DNA from: Symbiodinium natans
Lineage: Eukaryota; Sar; Dinophyceae; Suessiales; Symbiodiniaceae
Assembly: GCA_905221605.1 (NCBI GenBank)
Contig: CAJNDS010000323.1
Coordinates: forward strand, 101,137 to 165,136
Direction: 5' to 3'
Length of the DNA: 64,000 nt
The position numbers and the translations under genes were made by a program. The notes below the pieces were generated by a model that saw only the letters and a program-made list of their open reading frames with translations, did no database searches and was not told the origin of the DNA. Shown in pieces: positions 10,154-22,954 of the stretch (position 1 is its first letter; the number at the start of each line of letters is the position of its first letter).

Positions 10154-12495
10154 AAAGAGCAGGCCTTGTAGCCCTATCTCAAATAGAGACCATTTTCTTC
10201 TTGGCCACGTGGTTAAGGAAGAGCTGAAAGGCTTTAGGCTGAAGACATACTTAAGGCTATGTAGGCTCTCCCTTTGGACCTAGGGCTGCCCAATCCACAC
10301 ACAGAGAAGACTTGCATACCTAGTCGAACACTACGCAATACCAGATTGCATGAGGCTCGAGAGCTGCAGAGCTGTGTGCAATCCTTGTTTTGGCCTATGC
10401 ACGATGGATCCGCGCTTATCTCTCCAGACGCGGACTCAGTCGCAGCCTCAGCTTGCAGGATCTATCCTGACCTGATTCTCTCAATGCTTGCGTCCAAGCT
10501 CAGGTCGGAGTAAGAGATGTACACCAAACTCGTCCTCAAACACCTGCGAGATGCGGATACGTAATCAGATCTTGCAGTCCAGCTACCAAGTCTTTGCCTG
10601 AGACAGCTCGTTCTTCTGGAGGGAGAAACCGACATCCTTCCAACAGACATCAGCTCACATGAAAAGGAAAGTTGACACAAGTTTGCTCTGTCTCCTCCAC
10701 CTTCGGCTGCAGGCTACCTCTCTCCACCAGTCCCAAGTCACCACCTGCTTTACAACTGGGTTGCCAAGGAAGGTAATGGTCATGGTAGCAGCGGCAATCA
10801 ACCCTTCGAGGATTCGAGGCAGGGACCATTCTTGGATGTGGGGTCATCTGAATGGTCGCGAGCGAGCTCAAAGAACAGGAGCCTGGATACGCCCCAAAAA
10901 AAACATGCAAAGCGTGGTGAGTTTTGCCACGACATCTTCCACTTGTTCTGTTGGTACGCTCCTAAGGGGAAGCGATTGTCTTCGGCATGGTTGGGCATGT
11001 CGACGCGGAAGCACACTTGCAAGCGTCTTGTGATACTTTGTGACATTTTTTCATGATACGTTTATGTACATCATCTTTCTCAAGGACTTCTCTTCAGAAG
11101 ACTGTGACATCCAAGCTAGCCATGGAGTCAGCGTGAAGCGTCACGAAAAAGCACCTGCGCAAAATGTTGCGCCATCTCTTGCGCCGCTTATGCTGAGATG
11201 ATCTGAGATGGCTTAGCTGCTAAGGGGTCCAACCGGAGGACCTGCAGGTTGGGCGTGGGTAAGGGTCCCGCAAGAGGCTGGGGGCCAGCATATTGTATCA
11301 GACTTGGGCTTCCACCTACAATGAATGATCCCTATGATCCTATGATCCTGCTACTTTCTTTCTGCGGGTCAGTGACACCAGTGAAGTAAAGTCGAATTAC
11401 GCCGAGGCGCTGCATTGCCGGAGCAGCTGTGAGTCTCTTGCGAAGGTTCTCCAAGGCCACCTTGGCCTCGCGTGCTCTTGCTGGACATTTCTTATGAACC
11501 CACGCGCATCTACGCGTTGTCCCACTCTCTCACTCTCTCAGAGGAGCCCCCTCAAGGCACCCCGACCACTGCGACCCGCTGCCCTGTCCGGAAGTCTCGG
11601 GTGAAAACTCGGCGGAAGTTTAAAGGAGGGTATCAGTGGAAATGTGGTCTGAGTTCACCTCGTCCTTGTGCTTGTTTGCAAGGCTTTGTGCGTGCACTTC
11701 GTCAGAGAACAGCCCGTCTTAGCTTATGCACGGACACGGCGCATTCATGGTCCAGTTTCGGGAACATGCGCCCGCCTTGGATGGACAACCCACCCTGTGA
11801 ATGCGTCTGCCGTTCTAGGTCATTCTTGGTCATTTGTCGCCGCGCAAACCTCAGCTCACCCTCACCTCCCATGGTGCGGCGGAGACGCGCCCGTACTCGA
11901 CATAACTAAAAGGGCTGCCTGTCGCGTGGAAGCCCTACGTAAAGTGTTCGTAAAGAAGTTCACGCGGTCGCTGCCCAAGTATCCAGGCCCGACCATCAAA
12001 GAGAAGTACTCGCTACTAGCAGGATGCGAGAGTCGAACCCATCAGCGAATTGCTCAAGACGCGGGCTCCGCCTTGAGCTCACTCCTGCTCACTCCTGCTC
12101 ACTCCTGCTCACTCTCTCATACTCTCTCATACTCTCTTCCTCTGTCACTCTAAGGCCGAGGCCTTGCCCTTCGAGCAAGTCACCTCCTCACCACGCCATG
12201 TAACGGGCTTGCGTGCCCCTTTGTACTTCTTAAGCATGTGGAAAAGGTGGACCTGCAGCTCACAGATGCTCACAAACGGTATCTAAGAATCTAGCGGATC
12301 TGATCTAGCGGAATCTAGCACATGGGGCCAGAATGAAACTTGCTGGAGACTGGAGCCTTGTCGGTGGTGGAAGCCTTGGCCCTTTTGGCCTTTGCCTCCT
12401 CTGCCTCCTCTGTCTCCTTGGAAGGGCCGGAGCTTGCCGAAACGACTGTACTGCGCTGTTCTCCCGACACATGCTCGACATTTGATTTCAACAAC
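10154..12495. other. No gene recognised; short simple repeats
   Basis: I find no frame with recognisable protein similarity. Simple repeats are present: CTCT-rich stretches near 11520-11545 and a short array of CTCACTCCTG and CTCTCATA units at about 12083-12145. The reading frames here are short and carry no motif. The stretch lies downstream of the cyclophilin gene and may contain its 3' flank. Confidence 0.5.
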
Positions 12496-15400
12496 TTACG
12501 TGGATGAGCAGAGCTCCTGGATCTCGCCGCAATTCGTGATGATGGCCTTTGCATCACCAAGACCGGGCCTGCACCAGGACTGCACAGCGCGTAAAGTTGT
12601 CGCACCATGCTAATGACGTTTGTTTCCAGGAATATTTTCAAGGCTGCGACCGAAATGCCAGAACGCCGTGATGCTTTTGCGCGCGGCCTCGCAAGCGGCT
12701 GTTGCAAAGCACTTGTCCCTTCCCATATTTGGTGAACTTGTTTCTTGTGTTGGCAATGACCTGAGGCGCTGACAAAGCTCGGATCCCGCGTCAGCTGTGC
12801 CGCAGGTTTCTTCGATACCTGGGTCCAGGTGCCATGCGGCCAGCGCAACCTGTTGAAATACCAAATTGAGCGAGTCTTAACAAAACCAGGCTTGTCGGGT
12901 GCTTTGCAGAGATGTCTGCATGAGGAAGCGGCGACGCACGGTCCCCATGCCTTCGACCACGCGCCCGAAGACGACGTGCTTCAGATCGAGCTTTGGGTAT
13001 GCCTCGCGTTGCTGACACGTTGGACATTTTCACCGCTGCGAAACACTAGAGAAACCCGCCTTTGTCAGAATGAAAAACTGGGAGCCTGAAAAAGGCTGCC
13101 AGTGCCAGCTCAGTAGAAATTACATGCAAGTATAACACAAAGAATCCCTGCAGAGGACCGGGCTGTTCGTGTTTGGCCCTGTGTTTGCCATGCTCAGCAG
13201 CCCTGCCAAAACACACCAAGATGCATGAGAGGATACAACAAAGAGAAGCCTCACATGCAGAAAATGATGGCGTAGTTGTTCGTGGTTTGTCTTGATTGTT
13301 TTTTCCATGTGTCCACATTGTTGCCTGCACGAGCGCTCAAAAACAAAACATCTTTGCGAAGCTTCGCGGCCGCTTTGAGTCATGTGATTCATGCACTAGG
13401 TCTTACCAGGAACGCAAAGTGGTTGCGAAAGGTGATTGACGTCACTTTCGGCTGTGGACTTCTCGGATGCTGAGAGCAGCACAAAACGGAGCGCAAACGC
13501 CAGCGGTGAAGATGAAACAAGAGATGTAGCCTTTTTTTCGGTAATCAAGGCTGTTCCAGCGGCAGGCCCTCTACTAAGGCTGTTTGTGGAACGAAAACAT
13601 TGACCACCTCGCTCGAGCTGTTCCTCTTTCACACGTTTACTTCTTTCCAGATGCTGTCCGCGGACACATTGACAAACTCCAACGGAGGAGCACACGCAAG
13701 CTGGAAACACAACGTGGCCTGCTGAGTCGTGGGAGAGGTCGAAGCTCTCGTCCTCGAACGTCGGCCCGTAAACCTCAAAATCCACACACAAAGGGGCAAA
13801 GGCCAGAAATAAGCGCCGGCCTTGATCGAGATTGCGTTTGCCTGCCTCGTCTGCACAAGCTTAAGGCACTGAGGGAGCTGGCAGACTCGCCTCCTGTGCC
13901 ATCACCTCTGGTAATGTCTCCCCCTGCACATTATGCGCATGGGGCGCATGTTGACACGAGCTTTGCAGAAGAGAAAAGCCTTGGATGGCAAAGCCCGGCA
14001 CCACCTGAGTGCTACGATTGGCTTGAAAATGCTTACGTGATTTTTCCAAAAACGGATAAAAGGAACGAATATACAAATGGAGTCAAATGGATACATTCCT
14101 GGACAAAATCTATGAATCCTGAGGCCTTGGCCCGATGAAATGCATTGCCCTTCAAGTGAAGAGGCTTCCCCGCCCTTCACAACGGCACAAATACAAAGCT
14201 GAACATCTGCTGGACATAGCTGCACCACATCGCAAGCCCTCTGCTGAGTGCTTGCGCTGACGTGTCTACATTTCTTGAGTCAAGTTGCTCTCCAAGGCCC
14301 TTCTCACCAGTGCATAGGCATCGGAAGTTCTCGGCCTCGGCAACTGTCGGAACTTTTCAACCGGTGGGCTACAGAAAGAGGCTCAGCTACAGAAATACGC
14401 CACATACAGGCCAAACCTGTCCGCGGCTCAGCTTTCCCGCCCACACAGTTCGGAATTTTGCGGCGGGATGATGCGGGATGTGCAACCCGAGTGCGCGCAG
14501 CGCTTTGACGCAAAAGTGCTCGTGTCATCGTGTCACAGTAGGGCTTGCAGGGCCTCTCAGTCCCCACTTCAATGACTTCGCATTTCCATAGAGTAGGGCT
14601 TCTTTCCCAGCTCCAAGTCCTGATTTCCAAAGAGCGAGGCTTGTTTTCCAGCTTCCATTCCCTGTTTCCATACTAGGGCTTGCCTCCCAGCTCACATTCA
14701 TCAATTCCATGATCGAATATCGTCTTCGAATTTTGCTGGCGCGAAATTTGAGCTTCAGCTCCTTGCAAACAATACCGTCATGGGTGGGGGCAAAAGTCGG
14801 ACCCAGTTTGACGGTTCCATGCGCGTATGGTCAATGATGAACAATCGTTGGGAAGCAACGGCAACTGAGCACCACGCCGTCTTGGGAACAAGATCCGAGA
14901 ACAACTCGCCTCAGCGAGTGTCAGGGCGACCTTGTGTAGCTTCGTGAGGTCAAAGCTTGTCCGGTATTTCTTGCTGCCATGTTTCAAACGATCCGCACTG
15001 CCGGATGACCAGCTACCTGCACCAAAGCCCGAATGTAGAAACTGAACCACCACTTGCAAGGGACTCACTGCCTCCAACGAACCACTTAAGTTTCTGTGTG
15101 CCAGCTTGCTGCATCTTCGAGAGTTTGCATGCTGCGATTGTGCATACGTGGCCCTGTTAAAATAGGTTTCGTGCCGACACATCGGAATACTTGGAGATCA
15201 AATCATTGCGGATTGGACAGCAGACGAAGGGAACTGTGACTCACGAAAGCACGACCCACAGAAGTTTGAGGCCGGGGTGAACCTAATCTTGCGACAGGCT
15301 TCCCGGACATCACCAACATGTCGGTTGAGAACACCGTGCTTCAAAGTCACCTGGGTCCTGACCGATATTGCGGGTATTCGGACCTCGTACGATCTACGTA

Positions 15401-15610
15401 TTTGGACCTTCACACAGGAGGCAGGAAGCGACTTGCAACTGGCTTGTGCTGGACGAATTTCGGAGTTCTCTTAAGGACCCTCACAGGCTTGCGGCTTCCT
15501 GCGGTCTTTGATTGCCGCTGACCGCTACAGTAACATGGCCGACATGCTGAATGGGAATGAAAACCCAGCCCGTCCTCAATGTCAAGAAAGACACGTGGTC
15601 GTTCCGGGAA
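12496..15610 (-). CDS. Cyclophilin-type peptidyl-prolyl isomerase, multi-exon
   Basis: Cyclophilins catalyse cis-trans isomerisation of prolyl bonds. Exons on the minus strand read in the family's order: PRVFLDIEDG (about 15595-15565); LKGNAFHR (about 14152-14129); GGDITRGDGTGGES (13923-13883); VYGPTFEDESFDLSHDSAG (13773-13719); GLLSMANTGPNTN (13202-13164); SQFFILTK (13085-13060); YPKLDLKHVVFGRVVEGMG (13002 to about 12933); KAIITNCGEIQEL, ending in TAA at 12498-12496. Catalytic-site residues are visible: Arg in FHR, Gln and Phe in SQFF, and the MANTGPNTN loop. His replaces the usual cyclosporin-binding Trp (LKH for WLDGKH). The introns at 13882-13774, 13718-13203, 13163-13086 and 13059-13003 all run GC...AG. 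Exons for the RIVFEL and ENFRALCTGE segments were not found, and the exact start is unknown. Confidence 0.85.
14530..14715. repeat. Degenerate minisatellite in cyclophilin intron
   Basis: Three to four diverged copies of a unit of roughly 50 bases alternate TAGGGCTT-like and TTCCA/CCAGCT-like blocks (for example near 14595, 14637 and 14673). It sits between cyclophilin exons. Confidence 0.5.
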
Positions 15611-15699
15611 GCTCTGTCTCGCACGTTTCTGTGCCTCTTTTCGTACATCAGCCTCGAGCACTCGGCAGCGGCACAGTTTCCACCAAAGGTCTCAGCAAC

Positions 15700-16600
15700 T
15701 GAGACACAAGCATCGCTTTTATTCAGTCGCCATTGGTTGGGAGCATTGTTGCCCACCTCCGCAGAAGGCATGAGAGACCTACGTGCCAAGTACGTGCCAA
15801 GTGCTCTGCATGCCTTCAGCGACCCTTTGCCAACAACGCGCGAAGATGCCAAAGCGAATCCCAGACAAGACCTGATCTTGATGGTGATTGCGACATCCAA
15901 CATCTCACCGAGTATTGCTGAGCAGATCCGAGCACCAGGCATGATCTGTGCAACGGGAAGCACCGGAATTCACAAAAGCTCATTGGGTGAATCCGAGTAC
16001 ACCATGCAAGTTAAGCACTAGCTTAAGCTCAACCTGCACATCTCAAGTTGATACGAAGAGTCTATGATGACTTTAATACATCAACTGCTGCCAGCTCCTG
16101 CCTCTGCTGTTTTGAGCATGTTGTTGCTAGCACTTGTGCAGTTCCCGGCAAACGCAACCTTCTGCACAGCGCAACAATTCATGACCAGCACTTCTTATTG
16201 CGTTGCTCGCTGCAGTTTTCCCCAAGCCCCTGCCCCAGCGATGGCTGCTTTCAGCCGTCGTCACGCCCGTCACGAGATTTAGGATTGATTAGCTACGGCA
16301 TGCTTCCCGCGGGCTTTTCACGAAAAGCACCTACCCGCATGCTAACGGCCCACTCATGTCTGCATTTACTTCTGCGTCACAGAAAATTCCTGGCATAGTG
16401 CTGTCCAGTCCGCAAGATTACACAGAAATTGCACAGAATGTCTTATCAGCTGCCGGCCTCAACTCGCACATCCCGAGGGTCTCGCAAGTTGACCAGAACG
16501 ACGGCAGGCTGCAAATGGAAAGCAGGAACGCAGATGCACCTAAGTTTACTAAGGCAACACGAATCAGCACTTCAGGATGTCGTAAAAAAGATCTCAGCAG
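15700..16600. other. Interval between cyclophilin and POLD2 genes
   Basis: This holds the upstream side of the cyclophilin and the downstream side of the POLD2 gene, both on the minus strand. No third gene is recognised. Small unidentified exons of either gene could be present. Confidence 0.4.
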
Positions 16601-16689
16601 CGCTCTGGGTTCCTCCTCCACCTCGGGCACATGGGTGCCAGGCTTGCACCTCAGAAGCACAATCCATAGAAGAAAAGAAGCTCTCGGAA

Positions 16690-19600
16690 TCCGAAGCTCC
16701 TCCACTTCGCAGCATTTCGCAACTCTGGAGCTGGCAGCTTTGTCGTGGCCACCAGAGAAAAGGATGTGCGGGACCTTCAGGCACATCTTGGCACATCTTG
16801 CACGTGCTACGGGACCGGCAGGGCCTTCGGCCAGTGCTCTGAGGACATCGCGGACTCCAGAACGAACGGATCTGAGTCCTCGAAGGGCTGCGTCAGAAGC
16901 CTTTGCGCGCTGAGCATACACAGGCTCACGTTCCACGGAAGAGCCTTGGTGGGAGGCGTGTCCGGCGCAGTTGGAGCCAAGTGGCGTGCCTTTTCACACA
17001 CTTCCCACATCTCCGTCCCTTCTCCGCCACACTTCAACACGTCAATCAACGTGAATTTTGCTGTTCTCATTAAACCTTTTTGGGTCCTGATTTTTAGGGA
17101 ATCCTACTATTTGGGGGTCTATTGTAGGGGTCCCCTCTTGTCGAAAACCCCCCCCATTAGGGTTTCATGGTCCATGGCTTTAAGGCGTGCGCTTGCAAGG
17201 TCATTGTGTCTTTTCGGGCTCAGCGCTTACGGTTTTGGGCAGTTAGGTGCCGACACATCCAGATTCGCAGGAGGGACCACATATCATTTGAGCAGAATGG
17301 CTGGCTATCACAGTCTATCACCCTTTGTGAGCCCCGTCTCCAGGAAGTGTCTGCATGTCCATAGAGGGGCCGAGAAGAAACTACTGCTAGATACTGCAAA
17401 CGAGTTTCTGCCTGTGACAGCTTGTGCCGACAGCTTGTGCCGATGAGAGCTAGAACTGCCACACAGCTCTCGACATCGCTGAGGTGACTTGTGTTATGTG
17501 TTTGCAAGTCTCAAAGAAACATCTCAAAGCAGACATCTCAACCGAGTCCAGCCTCCAGGCATTTCTGCAGAGCCTGCATGGGCTGGAGCTGCGTGCAACG
17601 CAGCAGGTCCTTGGCATGTCTTGGCGTGTCTTGGCATGTGGCAAAGACACATTGGTGGCTTCGACAATCTTCGCTTCCGCCATGTCCTGGCCTTCACCGG
17701 CTCCCCGGAATGTCCCAGGACCTCCAAGCCGTCGAAGTTCAGGCTGCAAGGGTTGCCTATCAGATCGAAGAGAAGGGGCAAAATGGGCAAAACGATGGAG
17801 CGGCTGTATGCCGCCACATGCCGTGTCGTATGCTGCCGTGTCGAGCGCTCGTGTGTTCTGAAAGAAATTGATGTTTTCACGATGGTGTCTCTACACCAAA
17901 TAACACAGCTGGTTCAGTTAGGCACTAGAATTGGAACTTTGTCCCATGTCGCTGGTTCACGACAATCCATATTCTACTTTTGGTCCAGTTTGAATTGGCC
18001 TTTTTAGGCCCACGCTGATGCACCTTTAGCTCTCATCCCTCTCTCCCTCTCTCCCTCTCTCCCTCTCTCCCTCTCTCCCTCTCTCCCTCTCTCCCTCTCT
18101 CCCTCTCTCCCTCTCTCCCTCTCTCCCTCTCTCACAAAGAAGCGCCCTATGTGTCGAAACGGGTCTCAGGTCTTCCGCTCTCTGGCGCGCCTACAGGCCG
18201 GAAGCCGGAAGACGAGGAGAGCTGGAAGAGGCTGCGGTGAAACCTCGCGTTGCCAGTAAATCGTCTTGTTTTTAGGCTTTCTGTCCATTTTGAGAATCTC
18301 TCCTGCAGATGATCTCTGTGATTACTACGAAGCTCTCTGCTTCCGCATGCTTTCCACGTTCGCACGCCCATCACCCCTGAACCCCACGTCATTTATCGTA
18401 TCCGTAGGCGTCAGGGGACGGGAGCTGCGGCATGCTGGCATTGGTTGGCTCGCCATAACTTGGCATGACCTGCGCAAATCTTCACAACTCACGGATACTC
18501 AGAGGGATACTTCGGAGCACAGCCCAGATGTGGAACTGCAGCGGCCTGGACAGACTTTGCCTCGACCAGTGGCAGCATCTCGGTATCCATTTGCCGCAGT
18601 GCTGCGGCCACTGCCTCCAACACTCCAACACTCCAACACTTTAGGAGGAATCTAAGACTCACTTGCAGCATTGCTCGGCACTGCTCGGCACTGCTCGGCA
18701 AACCATGGCAAACCCACAACTCCCATCTGTCATCCAAGAGCCTTCACATCGCTGTCAACTTGACAGCTTTGGGCGAAGCAGCCTCCACCTCAGTCCATGT
18801 AGCATTCCACCCAAGTCAGCAAAAGGCAGCATTGGTGTCTGTAAATTTGCTCAAGCCTCCGCAAATCGAGTCTTAGTTCATAAGGGAGTCAGGAGCCATG
18901 CTGAGTTGGGCAGAGAGTCTTGTAAACAACATAACTCGAAACAATGCCACTGATAAGGCCCAAATTAATGTCTAATTGCGCAACTCCATCATGCCAATGG
19001 TGCTGTTGAGCAAGCGCTTCAATGTGTCATGACATTTCTCGCTTGTTCCAACATTCGCTCGGAGTGAAAATGTGTGCCAGAGCTGCAAAGCCTGTTTCTG
19101 TTTAAAACCGGCCCAGCACCATTTTCATCTTAGGACTCGCTGTTTTTGGTGGCAGTAACGAAGCATGAGGAGCTCGCATACCACCACGTGTTGAACAGCT
19201 GGTCCCGGCACCTGGACTGCACAGATCTCAAAGAGCAATGTGACATCATCTGACATAAGTGCACCGTCACCTTGCCAGAGAGAAAATCAAGAGCCTTTGC
19301 TCTCGCCTGCATCATCTTCGCTTCATTGTGATTTGTGCACGGAAGAATACGAAACCAACCTCCATATTTTTCTGGTCGCCAAAACCCAAACCAGAGACGA
19401 AGGCAATGAATGGCCTCGGTGTCGCATTCGTCCACACACACACAAACACACACAAACACACACCCTCGGCACATCTCTACACCGTGGGAGCCTGGCCCAC
19501 TTGTCTCAGACCTCGGCACTCGCTGCATATGTTATCATATGTTGCCACGCATGCCACGCTTCACCCTCCGGCGCTTTGAGCCCAAGGCGAAGAGATCGGA

Positions 19601-20411
19601 GGCATCACTGGCATCCTCTGAGGAGCAAAGCAGCAAAGAGCCACAGCAACATTGCTCTCGGTATGCTCTCTGCATGCTGTCCTCGGCAGTTGCACGCCAT
19701 GGACTCTAAGGGTACCAGCCTTCACTGTCTTCTCTCAAGGCACGTTCTCTGGAGTCACGAAATATGTGCAAAATCCTCAGAACCCTCACTGGACCTGTGT
19801 CGCCACACCGCGCACTGCCACAACAAAGCCTGTGGCAAGCACGGCCTCGCAGGAGGGCAATGGCAGGGCTCTGCATGCGCTCTTCATGGCATACTCCGGA
19901 GCTGCTTGGGAAGCAGGCCAGCACTTCTTGGTCGACTTCTAGCTGGACTCGCATTACGCAATCCTTCAATGCAGCTACGCACTCGGGCCACGGATCACAA
20001 ACGCTCAAAAATGAATGAATGAATGAATGAATGAATGAATGAATGCATGAATGCATGAATGCATGAATGCATGAATGCATGAATGCATGAATGCATGAAT
20101 GAGTGAATGAATGAATGAGTGAATGAGTGAATCAGTGAATGTAGTAGTGGTAGTGGTAGTGGTAGTGGTAGTGGTAGTGGTAGTGGTGGTGGTGGTGGTG
20201 GTGGTGGTGGCGGCAGTGGTGGCAGTGGTGGTAGTGGTGGGAGTGACGGTAGTGTGGTAGTAGTGGTAGTAGTGGTAGTAGTGGTAGTAGTGGTAGTAGT
20301 GGTAGTAGTGGTAGTAGTGGTAGTAGTGGTAGTAGTGGTAGTAGTGGTAGTAGTGGTAGTAGTGGTAGTAGTGGTAGTAGTGGTAGTAGTAGTAGTAGTA
20401 GTAGCAGTAGC

Positions 20412-20466
<55 letters not shown>

Positions 20467-20632
20467 TAGTAGTAGTAGTAGTAGTAGTGGTAGTAGTGGT
20501 AGTAGTGGTAGTAGTGGTAGTAGTGGTAGTAGTGGTAGTAGTGGTAGTAGTGGTAGTAGTGGTAGTAGTGGTAGTAGTGGTAGTAGTGGTAGTAGTGGTA
20601 GTAGTAGTAGTAGTCGTAGCAGTAGCAGTAGC

Positions 20633-20706
<74 letters not shown>

Positions 20707-21690
20707 CAGTAATCGTCGTCGAGTAGTAGTCGGGGTAGTAGTCGGAGTAGTTGTAGCCGTAGTCGTAATCATAGCCGTAGTCGTAGTCGGAGCCGCAGTC
20801 GGAGTCGGATTCCTAGTGGTAGTGGTAGTGGTAGTGATAGTGGCAGTGGCAGTGGTAGTGGTAGTGGCAGGGGTGGCAGGAGTAGCAATAGTAAAGAATG
20901 GCACCTCATGACGCAGAAATACGAGGAATGAGCTTCTGTCAAACTCAACTGCAGAACAAGAAACGCATTGATAGCAGGGGATGTAAAAAGAATCAAACCT
21001 ATGTCGTCTCCTCCAGCCACAAGGTATCCTTCTCGGAGTACAACACGGAAACTTCTTCCTATCAGGGACCAGGCACCACTCAAGGCACTAGTAGTGGAAA
21101 AGCGGCCCAGCAACCTTGGCACCGTTGAGCAGAGCTTTGCTGCCCTTGTACCTTCAGATGCAAGGTAAGCTAAAAGGCAAGGAGCCCCACTTCTCTGCAA
21201 GATGCAACCAGGCAACTGGTCAATGACATTTGGTCGGTTGTGCAGCTCCTGCATCAACCAACTTTCCAGCTGTCACTTCAATAATGCGGTCCTCTCCCTC
21301 GCCTTGAACAGCACCCCCACAACCACGATCTCCATATCGCTGCCACCACGGAACTCGCTCAAATCCTGAAGGAAGCCTGCGGCAACAACGCATGATCTGC
21401 TGCGAGTGCTTGTGATCACGTGCAAACAGATGTTCTCGTTCTCGGCGCCTTGCCTTTGCCTGCCACAGAGCTCCACTTCCTCTTCGCCTCGCGAAGCACA
21501 AAAGATGATGTTCTGATCAGATGCTTGGACTCTCCTTGGCTCGGGGCCTCATCCCGGCATGCACCTTAAGCCGCTTCTCGTGCCGAAGGAGAAACATGGG
21601 GGAGGCCCATAGAAGATTTCCCTTGCATTCCTGCCTGCCAGCTGCTTCAACCGGAGGCGGTAGAGATTGTTGTACCTCACACCGCCCCCA
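16690..21690 (-). CDS. POLD2: DNA polymerase delta small (regulatory) subunit, multi-exon
   Basis: POLD2 is the B subunit that anchors the catalytic and third subunits of the replicative polymerase delta in the nucleus. Minus-strand exons follow family order: YNNLYRLRLKQLA (about 21678-21640); FRGGSDMEIVVVGVLFK (about 21360-21300); EEVSVLYSEKDTLWLEE (about 21062-21010); NPCSLNFDGLEVLGHSGE (about 17760-17700); RHLAPTAPDTP (about 16995-16960); FEDSDPFVLE (about 16890-16855); VPHILFSGGHDKA (about 16780-16740). Family counterparts are the xQYxxLYxxRLxxL, VVGTLFK, DTLWLED, NPYxxxxDGVRFLGTSGQN, RHxxPTAPDTL, DPF and CPHVxFxGNQ motifs. Apparent GC donors follow KQLA and VLFK. Several middle exons, including the MPGxxDPTNxxLPQ segment, remain unlocated in the 18-21 kb interval. 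Start and stop codons are not fixed. Confidence 0.8.
18034..18134. repeat. (CTCTCCCT)n microsatellite
   Basis: About 100 bases of near-perfect 8-base pyrimidine units sit between exons of the POLD2 gene. Confidence 0.9.
19433..19465. repeat. (CA)n-rich tract
   Basis: A short imperfect CA/CAAA run inside the POLD2 gene interval. Confidence 0.7.
20010..20135. repeat. (GAAT)n / (GCATGAAT)n microsatellite
   Basis: Four-base GAAT units change to eight-base GCATGAAT units and then to GAATGAGT-type variants. It is continuous with the trinucleotide-like array to its right and lies in a POLD2 intron. Confidence 0.9.
20136..20880. repeat. Large (AGT)/(GGTAGT) microsatellite array
   Basis: About 745 bases are made of AGT triplets and GGTAGT, GTGGTA and AGC variants in blocks, suggesting several rounds of local expansion. 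Both strands give long valine, threonine, leucine or tyrosine reading frames that are artefacts of the repeat. It lies between POLD2 exons at about 21010 and 17760. Confidence 0.95.
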
Positions 21691-21699
21691 AAGCCAAGC

Positions 21700-22950
21700 C
21701 AGAGCAAAGACCATGCGGCAAGGGTACGGAGAGATTGAGAAATCCAGAGACTGCGAGAGACTACCGCATGCAATCGGTGCAAATACAAGTCTCTGAAACT
21801 TTGCCGAGGCTCTGCTGCCAGCTGCTCGCCTTGTCACCTCAACTTGCAGCTCTGCTCTGCAATGCTCTGCAGCTTCTATCAGTCGGGAAAAATGGATTCA
21901 GAGGCCGGCGTGCGAAGCCACTCTGAAATCTGCCACTGCAGGCAGTCGCAACTCTGCGGGGAACGGGAGGGCTCGACCTCGTTGCTCTCCGGTCAAAAGT
22001 TGCACTGCATGGATCCGCGAAACCCCCCGAGCTCAAGACTTCTCTGGTGTCGGTACAGATGGACCTCACAACAGCTAAGTTTTTCCCTCGGGCCGGGGCA
22101 GATCCGGGCAGTAGTATGTTCTCGGTGCCGAACAAACTTTGTGGTGCTCGTCTTTGGTGGGTGTGCAGACTTGGCCTGGCTCGCAGAAAAGCAGAACAGA
22201 ACACACACATATCAGTGCATCTATATGATATGAGTACACACAAACACTCCCGCTTTCTTTCGACCCGCGGAACACATGTAGAGGGAGGGAACACTTGGAA
22301 AACCTGCACAAACAACTCAAGAGCCACCTGGAGGCTTCTGCAGCTCCGTGGAGCCCTCTGCCTTGAGCTCCGGCTTTTCGTTCGTCTGCGATGCCTGCCG
22401 GGCCCCGTTTCCCCTTGGGTTCTCAGAAGGCGTGCCACGCACCAACCAGTCATGATGGGATCATGAAGTGATCATCCATGTTTCACTGCGTTGACGTAGC
22501 CTCAACAGCTTTCTTTGGCCTCGTTCGTCAGTGCAAGGCTGGCAAGGCAGTGCAAGGCAGTGCAAGCATCATTTCTCCGAAGCTCAGTGACCAGCCCAAA
22601 AAAGGAGGAAATGTTCCCCTGTGAGGCCGTGGTGCGGGCCTCCCATGCGTTCACTGGCACTGCACAGGCACAGAAGCATGCCACAACGCATCACTCCGTT
22701 AACAACCTGCCTTCTTTGCTAGTGGCGCCATGCTGCAGGGCTTTGCAAGAACACTGGAAGCAGATCACGTTGGTTTCTTGATTGCGGTGTGACTTGCACA
22801 CGAGCTCTTTGTGAACTGCATTTCGGCCTGTTTGCACGTTGAAGTTTTTCATCTTTTGTCTTGCTGAATCCCGCAACTACAGGCCACAGCTCCTGAGAAT
22901 TGCACAAACATCTGCAAAGGGTGCGGCAGAGTCTAGTGCAAAATCTTTTG
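21700..22950. other. Interval upstream of POLD2; no gene identified
   Basis: The first exons of POLD2 should lie here, but I could not recognise them. Open frames exist on both strands without motif support. Confidence 0.4.
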
Positions 22951-22954
22951 CGCT

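Noticed and set aside
12005-12075. GGTTCGAC-like T-loop on the minus strand suggesting a tRNA
   Set aside because: The flanking T-stem does not pair and no matching D and anticodon arms could be placed.
13149-13163. 15-base GC...AG intron after GPNTN in the cyclophilin
   Set aside because: Too short to splice, and it gives a poor protein. Using the acceptor at 13087-13086 restores SQFFILTK.
17640-17670. ATNVSLPHA as the POLD2 DPTNxxLPQ motif
   Set aside because: It lies downstream of the NPCSLNFDGLEVLGHSGE exon, whereas the family order requires it upstream.
20005-20904. Long frames of Thr/Leu/Tyr or Val across the 20 kb array
   Set aside because: They are translations of trinucleotide repeats and are open in several frames at once.
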